From Oceanimonas pelagia (GTDB taxonomy: Bacteria; Pseudomonadota; Gammaproteobacteria; Enterobacterales; Aeromonadaceae), in assembly GCF_030849025.1 (NCBI RefSeq), contig NZ_CP118224.1, forward strand, positions 1,968,001-2,032,000: a stretch of 64,000 nucleotides of DNA, read 5' to 3'. A model generated the notes under the pieces. That model saw nothing but the letters and a program-made list of their open reading frames with translations. It was not told the origin of the DNA and did no database searches. Made by a program: the position numbers and the translations under genes. This document shows, in pieces, positions 59,721-64,000 of this stretch (positions are counted from its first letter, which is position 1; each line of letters starts with the position of its first letter).

Positions 59721-59872
59721 TACCAATTCGACCAAAGAAGTGAGCATTTTCTGGCAACAATGCCACGTTTCAAACAGTGTCATACCGGGTTTGACCCGGT
59801 ATCTTTCTGCCGGAAGATCCTGACCTTCGCCAGGATGACAACCTGACCAAATGATTCATCTGTTTGGTATAA
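59718..59872. repeat. MITE-like element directly after gapA
   Basis: A 155-bp segment with imperfect terminal inverted repeats: TAATACCAA at 59718-59726 and TTGGTATAA at 59864-59872. It contains a perfect hairpin, ATACCGGGT-ttg-ACCCGGTAT, at 59782-59802. The left terminus includes the gapA stop codon TAA. The inner TGACCCGGTATCTTTCTGCCGG and CGCCAGGATGACA resemble intergenic repeats common in proteobacteria. It encodes nothing. Confidence 0.55.
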
Positions 59873-59891
59873 GGCCCCTTCCCCCAGGATC

Positions 59892-59924
59892 AAAAAGGCC
59901 GGCGCAGTGCGCCGGCCTTTTTCT
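59892..59924. terminator. Bidirectional terminator between gapA and nadA
   Basis: AAAAAGGCCGGCGC pairs perfectly with GCGCCGGCCTTTTT around AGT. Both genes converge on it; the nadA stop is 13 bases away. Confidence 0.92.
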
Positions 59925-59936
59925 TGCCGCTTGGGA

Positions 59937-60998
59937 TCAGGCGTTACCCTTGACCTTCATCTTCAATGCCTTGGCAAAGTTGAGCATACGCTCCAGCGGG
60001 ATCATGGCCTTGACCCGGGTGGCTTCATCCACGTGAATTTCGTGGGCGGCACCGCCCTCCTTCAGGGCATCGCGAATGGCCATCAGGCCGTTCATCGCCA
60101 TCCAGGGGCAGTGAGCGCAACTGCGGCAGGTGGCGCCGTTGCCGCCGGTGGGGGCTTCCACCATTTCCTTGTCGGGACAGGCCTGCTGCATCTTGTAGAA
60201 GATGCCCTTGTCGGTGGCCACGATCAGCTTCTTCTGAGGCAGATCTCTGGCTGCCTGGATCAGCTGACTGGTAGAGCCCACGGCGTCGGCCAGCTCCACC
60301 ACCGACTGGGGCGACTCGGGGTGCACCAGCACGGCGGCATCCGGGTTCTGTGCCTTCAGCTCCTTCAGCGCCTTGGCCCGGAATTCGTCATGCACGATGC
60401 AGGCCCCCTGCCAGCGCAGCATCTCACAGCCGGTCTGCTTCTCGATGTAGGACCCCAGATGACGATCCGGTGCCCAGATGATCTTGTGGCCTTCGCTGTC
60501 GAGGTGCTCGACAATTTCCAGCGCGATGCTGGAGGTCACCACCCAGTCGGCCCGGGCCTTGACCGCCGCCGAGGTGTTGGCATACACCACCACGGTATGA
60601 TCCGGGTGCGCATCGCAAAAGGCACTGAACTCGTCGGCCGGGCAGCCCAGATCCAGCGAGCATTCCGCTTCCAGGGTGGGCATGAGCACGGTTTTTTCCG
60701 GGCTCAGGATCTTGGAGGTTTCCCCCATAAAGCGCACGCCGGCCACAATCAGGGTCTGGGCCTCGTGCTCCTTGCCAAAGCGCGCCATTTCCAGCGAGTC
60801 GGCCACGCAACCACCGGTTTCCTCGGCCAGCGCCTGGATCTCGGGATCGGTGTAATAGTGCGCCACCAGCACCGCATTGCGGGCTGTCAGCAGAGACTTG
60901 ATCTCATCCTTCAGGGCATGCTGCTGCTCGGCAGTGAGCGGGGCCGGTTTGGCGGGAAAAGGATAGTCAAATTCGACAATATCAACGGCTTCAGTCAT
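59937..60998 (-). CDS. nadA: Quinolinate synthase NadA
   Basis: A 353-residue 4Fe-4S enzyme that condenses iminoaspartate with dihydroxyacetone phosphate in NAD synthesis. The N-terminus has [34 protein letters not shown]. Cluster cysteines fall in [11 protein letters not shown], in the QTGCEM region and in the C-terminal [13 protein letters not shown]. The start at 60998 ([15 protein letters not shown]) gives the same 11-residue lead as E. coli NadA; an ATG at 61019 would add seven residues and has no ribosome site. The tol-pal/tRNA/nadA order is typical of gammaproteobacteria. Confidence 0.94.
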   Translation of the reverse strand: MTEAVDIVEFDYPFPAKPAPLTAEQQHALKDEIKSLLTARNAVLVAHYYTDPEIQALAEETGGCVADSLEMARFGKEHEAQTLIVAGVRFMGETSKILSPEKTVLMPTLEAECSLDLGCPADEFSAFCDAHPDHTVVVYANTSAAVKARADWVVTSSIALEIVEHLDSEGHKIIWAPDRHLGSYIEKQTGCEMLRWQGACIVHDEFRAKALKELKAQNPDAAVLVHPESPQSVVELADAVGSTSQLIQAARDLPQKKLIVATDKGIFYKMQQACPDKEMVEAPTGGNGATCRSCAHCPWMAMNGLMAIRDALKEGGAAHEIHVDEATRVKAMIPLERMLNFAKALKMKVKGNA

Positions 60999-61136
60999 GG
61001 CGGTGTGCCAGTGCTCCATTCAATCACAATCTGCGGCCATTATACCGCCGAAGGCGAAGCAACCCAAATCCGGGTTAACAATATGAAACAACGAAACAGA
61101 ATAAAGGGGGTTTTGAACAGAGAGTATTTACAGGAA

Positions 61137-61212
61137 TGGTGGGTCGTGCAGGATTCGAACCTGCGACCAATTGATTAAAAGTCAACTGCTCTACCAACTG
61201 AGCTAACGACCC
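61137..61212 (-). tRNA. tRNA-Lys (UUU), copy 1
   Basis: 76 nt with encoded CCA. Read on the minus strand: GGGTCGTTAGCTCAGTTGG, anticodon loop CTTTTAA with anticodon TTT, T-loop GGTTCGAATCC, acceptor end CGACCCACCA. It is the last (promoter-distal) gene of the array and lies outside the tandem repeat, flanked by a different spacer. Confidence 0.97.
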
Positions 61213-61243
61213 GTATAAACGGAGGCTTATTCGTCGGAATAAG

Positions 61244-61319
61244 TGGTGGACGCTACTGGGATCGAACCAGTGACCCCCTCCTTGTAAGGGAGGTGCTCTC
61301 CCGGCTGAGCTAAGCGTCC
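61244..61319 (-). tRNA. tRNA-Val (UAC), type B, copy 1
   Basis: 76 nt with CCA. It starts GGACGCTTAGCTCAGCCGG, anticodon loop CTTACAA (anticodon TAC), and ends AGCGTCCACCA. Type B differs from type A in the acceptor stem and in CCGGGA versus CTGGGA of the D arm. Confidence 0.96.
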
Positions 61320-61325
61320 GGGAAC

Positions 61326-61401
61326 TGGTGGGTCGTGCAGGATTCGAACCTGCGACCAATTGATTAAAAGTCAACTGCTCTACCAACTGAGCTAACGACC
61401 C
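61326..61401 (-). tRNA. tRNA-Lys (UUU), copy 2
   Basis: Identical in sequence to the other Lys copies: anticodon TTT and CCA encoded. It lies six bases from the type B Val gene on its left; the pair is separated from the next by a short AT-rich spacer. Confidence 0.97.
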
Positions 61402-61426
61402 GAATTGTATTACTTTCCTGCGAAAG

Positions 61427-61502
61427 TGGTGGGTGATACTGGGCTCGAACCAGTGACCCCCTCCTTGTAAGGGAGGTGCTCTCCCAGCTGAGCTAATCAC
61501 CC
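61427..61502 (-). tRNA. tRNA-Val (UAC), type A, copy 1
   Basis: 76 nt with CCA. It starts GGGTGATTAGCTCAGCTGG, anticodon TAC, and ends ATCACCCACCA. The acceptor stem matches the E. coli tRNA-Val(UAC) type. Confidence 0.97.
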
Positions 61503-61534
61503 TGGGAGGTACTTTTTACAAAAAGTACCAAAAC

Positions 61535-61610
61535 TGGTGGACGCTACTGGGATCGAACCAGTGACCCCCTCCTTGTAAGGGAGGTGCTCTCCCGGCTGAG
61601 CTAAGCGTCC
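61535..61610 (-). tRNA. tRNA-Val (UAC), type B, copy 2
   Basis: Same sequence as the type B copy at 61244. The spacer to its left contains GTACTTTTTACAAAAAGTAC, a small palindrome. Confidence 0.96.
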
Positions 61611-61617
61611 GGGAATC

Positions 61618-61693
61618 TGGTGGGTCGTGCAGGATTCGAACCTGCGACCAATTGATTAAAAGTCAACTGCTCTACCAACTGAGCTAACGACCC
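61618..61693 (-). tRNA. tRNA-Lys (UUU), copy 3
   Basis: Same sequence as the other Lys copies, anticodon TTT, encoded CCA. It lies 292 bp from copy 2. Confidence 0.97.
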
Positions 61694-61718
61694 GAATTGT
61701 ATTACTTTCCTGCGAAAG

Positions 61719-61794
61719 TGGTGGGTGATACTGGGCTCGAACCAGTGACCCCCTCCTTGTAAGGGAGGTGCTCTCCCAGCTGAGCTAATCACCC
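61719..61794 (-). tRNA. tRNA-Val (UAC), type A, copy 2
   Basis: Same sequence as type A copy 1, offset by 292 bp. Confidence 0.97.
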
Positions 61795-61826
61795 TGGGAA
61801 GTACTTTTTACAAAAAGCACCAAAAC

Positions 61827-61902
61827 TGGTGGACGCTACTGGGATCGAACCAGTGACCCCCTCCTTGTAAGGGAGGTGCTCTCCCGGCTGAGCTAAGCGT
61901 CC
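61827..61902 (-). tRNA. tRNA-Val (UAC), type B, copy 3
   Basis: Same sequence as the other type B copies. The left spacer palindrome here reads GTACTTTTTACAAAAAGCAC, one base different from the first unit. Confidence 0.96.
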
Positions 61903-61909
61903 GGGAATC

Positions 61910-61985
61910 TGGTGGGTCGTGCAGGATTCGAACCTGCGACCAATTGATTAAAAGTCAACTGCTCTACCAACTGAGCTAACGACCC
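61910..61985 (-). tRNA. tRNA-Lys (UUU), copy 4
   Basis: Same sequence as the other Lys copies, 292 bp from copy 3. Confidence 0.97.
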
Positions 61986-62010
61986 GAATTGTATTACTTT
62001 CCTGCGAAAG

Positions 62011-62086
62011 TGGTGGGTGATACTGGGCTCGAACCAGTGACCCCCTCCTTGTAAGGGAGGTGCTCTCCCAGCTGAGCTAATCACCC
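62011..62086 (-). tRNA. tRNA-Val (UAC), type A, copy 3
   Basis: Same sequence as type A copies 1 and 2, offset 292 bp from copy 2. Confidence 0.97.
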
Positions 62087-62118
62087 TGGGAAGTACTTTT
62101 TACAAAAAGCACCAAAAC

Positions 62119-62194
62119 TGGTGGACGCTACTGGGATCGAACCAGTGACCCCCTCCTTGTAAGGGAGGTGCTCTCCCGGCTGAGCTAAGCGTCC
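62119..62194 (-). tRNA. tRNA-Val (UAC), type B, copy 4
   Basis: Same sequence as the other type B copies; second gene from the array promoter. Confidence 0.96.
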
Positions 62195-62201
62195 GGGAAT
62201 C

Positions 62202-62277
62202 TGGTGGGTCGTGCAGGATTCGAACCTGCGACCAATTGATTAAAAGTCAACTGCTCTACCAACTGAGCTAACGACCC
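62202..62277 (-). tRNA. tRNA-Lys (UUU), copy 5
   Basis: Same sequence as the other Lys copies and the first gene transcribed. The array promoter lies about 40 bp upstream. Confidence 0.97.
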
Positions 62278-62317
62278 GGCCTGGTGGGTGGCTGCTGCCC
62301 CCTGCCAACGGCGGCCT

Positions 62318-62345
62318 ATAATACGGATTTAATTGTGTGACGCAA
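62318..62345 (-). promoter_or_regulatory. Promoter of the tRNA array
   Basis: On the minus strand TTGCGT (62345-62340), a 16-bp spacer, then TATTAT (62323-62318). The following AGGCCGCCG is a G+C-rich discriminator of the type that makes stable-RNA promoters sensitive to ppGpp. Confidence 0.7.
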
Positions 62346-62417
62346 CAGCTAAATTGTCATTTTGTTTTGTTTGCTCAAGGAACAAGCGACTCTCACAAAA
62401 TTCCGTCAATCCGCCGT

Positions 62418-63179
62418 TTATTTCATCGCATCCAGGTTTTCCTGAGCCAGCCGGGCGGCGCTGCTGCTGCCATATTCGCTCAGTATTTGCTCGAAGTACT
62501 GCCGTGCCTGGGCATCGTCCTTTTGCTCCCGGGCAATCAGCCCCAGTTTCAGCAGCGAGTCGGCCCGCTTGTTGGACTTGGGATAGGCTTCCACCACCCG
62601 GCCAAACTGCGCCTTGGACTGATCAAAGCGCTTCTGGGCATAGAGCAGCTGTCCCAGCCAGTAATGAGCATTGGGCACATAGGTGGACTGGGGATACTGG
62701 GTAATAAAGCGGGCAAAGGCCGGAATGGCGGCATTGTAATCCTTGTCCTGCAACACCAGATTCACCGCCCGATCGTAGGTGGCCTGTTCGTCGCCGGCCG
62801 GCTCGGGCGAAGCAGAAGCCGCGGTCTGGCTGGGCGCCGGTTCCGCCTCGGCACGGGGAGCTGCCTCCGGTGCGGCCCGGGGCGCCGACGCCGCTTCCTG
62901 CTGCGCCGCCAGCATGCTGCGCTGGCGCTCAATCACCTGCTCCAGCCGGTAGCTCTGCTCTTCCAGCAGGCCGCGCAATTCGCTCAGCTCCTGCTGCATG
63001 GCGTTGAGCTGGCGTTGTTGATCGATCTGCGCCTGAGCCCGGGCACTGAAGCTCCGCTCCAGCTCGGCCAGGCGCTCGTTAACGGAGCCGCTGCCACCCA
63101 CGCTGGCCACCGGGGCCTGAGCCCAGCTGGCGGTGGATAAAACAGCGGCCATCGAAATGGCCGCGAATTTAATCATCAT
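62418..63179 (-). CDS. cpoB: Cell division coordinator CpoB (YbgF)
   Basis: A 253-residue periplasmic protein. A signal peptide (cut near SWA-Q, residue 21) is followed by a trimerising coiled coil (about 33-95, RLAELERSFSARAQAQIDQQRQLN onward), an Ala/Pro/Glu linker (95-125) and a C-terminal set of TPR repeats (128-253) such as YVPNAHYWLGQLLYAQKRFDQSKAQFGRVVEAYPKS. CpoB links Tol-Pal with PBP1B at the division septum. It follows pal with a 16-base gap. The start may be either of two adjacent ATGs (63179 or 63176). Confidence 0.95.
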   Translation of the reverse strand: MMIKFAAISMAAVLSTASWAQAPVASVGGSGSVNERLAELERSFSARAQAQIDQQRQLNAMQQELSELRGLLEEQSYRLEQVIERQRSMLAAQQEAASAPRAAPEAAPRAEAEPAPSQTAASASPEPAGDEQATYDRAVNLVLQDKDYNAAIPAFARFITQYPQSTYVPNAHYWLGQLLYAQKRFDQSKAQFGRVVEAYPKSNKRADSLLKLGLIAREQKDDAQARQYFEQILSEYGSSSAARLAQENLDAMK

Positions 63180-63195
63180 GTAACCGAATCAGTCC

Positions 63196-63723
63196 TTAGT
63201 AAACCAGTACCGCGCGACGGTTCTTGGCAAAACCGGCTTCGCTGCGGGAGGTATCAATCGGCTTCTCTTCACCGTAGCTGACGATGGCCAGCTGGGAACC
63301 GCTTACACCCAGGCTCTGCAGGTAGCTGGTCACGGCCTTGGCACGACGCTCACCCAGCGCAATGTTGTACTCGGGCGTACCGCGCTCATCGGCGTGGCCT
63401 TCCACCAGAATGCTGACATTGGGGTTGGAGCGCAGGAAACTGGCATGAGCTTCCAGCACCTGGGCGTAGTGACCGCTTACTTCGTCCTGGTCGAATTCGA
63501 AATAAATCACGTTTTCGCGACGCAGGGCTTCATACTGCTGACGCATCTGCTCGTCGGCGGACAGGGCGCCGCCGTTCTGGGCACCACCAGTGTATGCGCC
63601 ACCGTCCTGATAGCTGCCATCGGCGCCGGACATGCTGTCGGCATCGCCGGTTGAGCTACATGCAGCCAGGGTCAACATGGGAAGTGCAACCGCCAGACTC
63701 TGAAGCAGTTTTTTCATTTGCAT
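63196..63723 (-). CDS. pal: Peptidoglycan-associated lipoprotein Pal
   Basis: A 175-residue outer-membrane lipoprotein. The lipobox is LTLAAC with Cys22. A Gly/Ser-rich tether (to about residue 60) leads to the OmpA-C domain (VIYFEFDQDEVSGHYAQVLEAH; LVEGHADERGTPEYNIALGERRAKAV), which grips peptidoglycan diaminopimelate. It works with TolB and TolQRA in outer-membrane constriction. Start MQMKK at 63723, with AGGA six bases upstream, is preferred over the ATG at 63717. Confidence 0.96.
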   Translation of the reverse strand: MQMKKLLQSLAVALPMLTLAACSSTGDADSMSGADGSYQDGGAYTGGAQNGGALSADEQMRQQYEALRRENVIYFEFDQDEVSGHYAQVLEAHASFLRSNPNVSILVEGHADERGTPEYNIALGERRAKAVTSYLQSLGVSGSQLAIVSYGEEKPIDTSRSEAGFAKNRRAVLVY

Positions 63724-63749
63724 GGTTTTTCCTTAAGAAAAAGCAATTA

Positions 63750-64000
63750 CTAGTTTAGAAACGGTGACCACGCCGGTGAGCGGACATCGCCGCTGCGCGC
63801 CGGCAGCCTGGCCTTGAATCGACCATCCATAGATACCAGCGACAGCACCTGACGGCCCTGATAGGTGGTACTGTAGATGATCATGGTGCCGTTGGGCGCC
63901 GGGCTCGGGGACTCATCCAGCCGTGTTTCGGTCAACACCTGCAGATAACCACCGTCCAGCTCCTGTCGGGCAATCCGGTATTGCCCCTGGGAGCGGCTGA
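63750..64000 (-). CDS. tolB: Tol-Pal system protein TolB (3' end, runs off the window)
   Basis: The last 83 residues or so of TolB are present, ending [27 protein letters not shown] and [27 protein letters not shown]. This is the final blade of the beta-propeller that binds Pal. The reading frame is open to the window edge. pal begins 26 bases after the stop, the conserved tolB-pal-cpoB order. Confidence 0.93.
   Translation of the reverse strand, partial: SRSQGQYRIARQELDGGYLQVLTETRLDESPSPAPNGTMIIYSTTYQGRQVLSLVSMDGRFKARLPARSGDVRSPAWSPFLN

Larger units (their letters stand above)
61326..62277 (-). repeat. 292-bp tandem repeat of Lys-Val-Val tRNA units
   Basis: Lys starts at 61326, 61618, 61910 and 62202; type A Val at 61427, 61719 and 62011; type B Val at 61535, 61827 and 62119. 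Every interval is exactly 292 bp, and the spacers repeat with only one or two changes. This marks recent unequal duplication, with three full units and a fourth Lys. Confidence 0.95.

Noticed and set aside
61075-62084. Short repeated minus-strand open frames reading MISSAGRAPPLQGGGHWF
   Set aside because: They are translations of tRNA-Lys/Val genes, a well-known annotation artefact.
61137-62277. CRISPR-like regular repetition
   Set aside because: The 292-bp period and the units are complete tRNA genes with cloverleaf features; there are no short repeats with unique spacers.

Overview
The window is GC-rich chromosomal DNA from a gammaproteobacterium. Gene content and local order (tolB-pal-cpoB, a Lys/Val tRNA array, nadA; carAB; sppA-ansA; a type I gapA; an OmpA with a proline linker; purEK) point to the Aeromonadales/Oceanimonas-Oceanisphaera neighbourhood. 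That placement is inference from gene content, not a database match. I see no prophage, transposase, plasmid gene or CRISPR array. Almost all of the sequence is coding.

Layout. 1-6.5 kb: the start of an amino-acid-binding protein, a pRiA4b ORF-3-like protein, a periplasmic sugar dehydrogenase, YtoQ, a rhodanese-like protein without its cysteine, the antiporter NhaP2, a macrodomain protein and a zincin-like CLCA_X protein. 6.6-13.7 kb: a BON-domain protein, a Na/Pi cotransporter behind two PHO-box-like sites, a methyltransferase, a bile-acid/sodium symporter-like protein, an AraC regulator, and a divergent Lrp/cysteine-desulfhydrase-like pair bracketed by inverted copies of one repeat. 13.9-23 kb: an RND efflux pair, purEK, a sodium:solute symporter with a 43-residue partner, and an SbtA-like permease. 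23-34 kb: LysR, NRDE, a secreted ATP-dependent DNA ligase, an MFS carrier, mobA, a YdjA-type nitroreductase, fadH, sppA, ansA and a cold-shock gene with a long leader. 34-46.5 kb: carAB, dapB, an FKBP isomerase, nagK, an M48 lipoprotein, a small HTH protein, ompA, ychJ, purU, a DUF1244 gene and yfbR.

46.5-55.6 kb is the most interesting part: eleven overlapping or abutting minus-strand genes. In order of transcription they encode DUF523/DUF1722, a MerR regulator, photolyase, NTF2-like, SDR, FAD oxidoreductase, DUF1365, a cyclopropane-fatty-acid-synthase-like methyltransferase, DUF2878, chalcone-isomerase-like and DUF3833 proteins. Four TTGTACA sites, arranged as two pairs of 19-bp pitch, precede the first gene. 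The layout fits a light/photo-oxidative-stress operon joining DNA repair to membrane-lipid modification and governed by its own MerR protein.

55.7-64 kb: a G-rich hexanucleotide repeat, a YeaC-like gene, two GAPDH genes flanking a DUF2989 lipoprotein, a MITE-like element, nadA, twelve tRNA genes (five Lys-UUU, seven Val-UAC of two types) in a 292-bp tandem repeat, and cpoB, pal and the 3' end of tolB.
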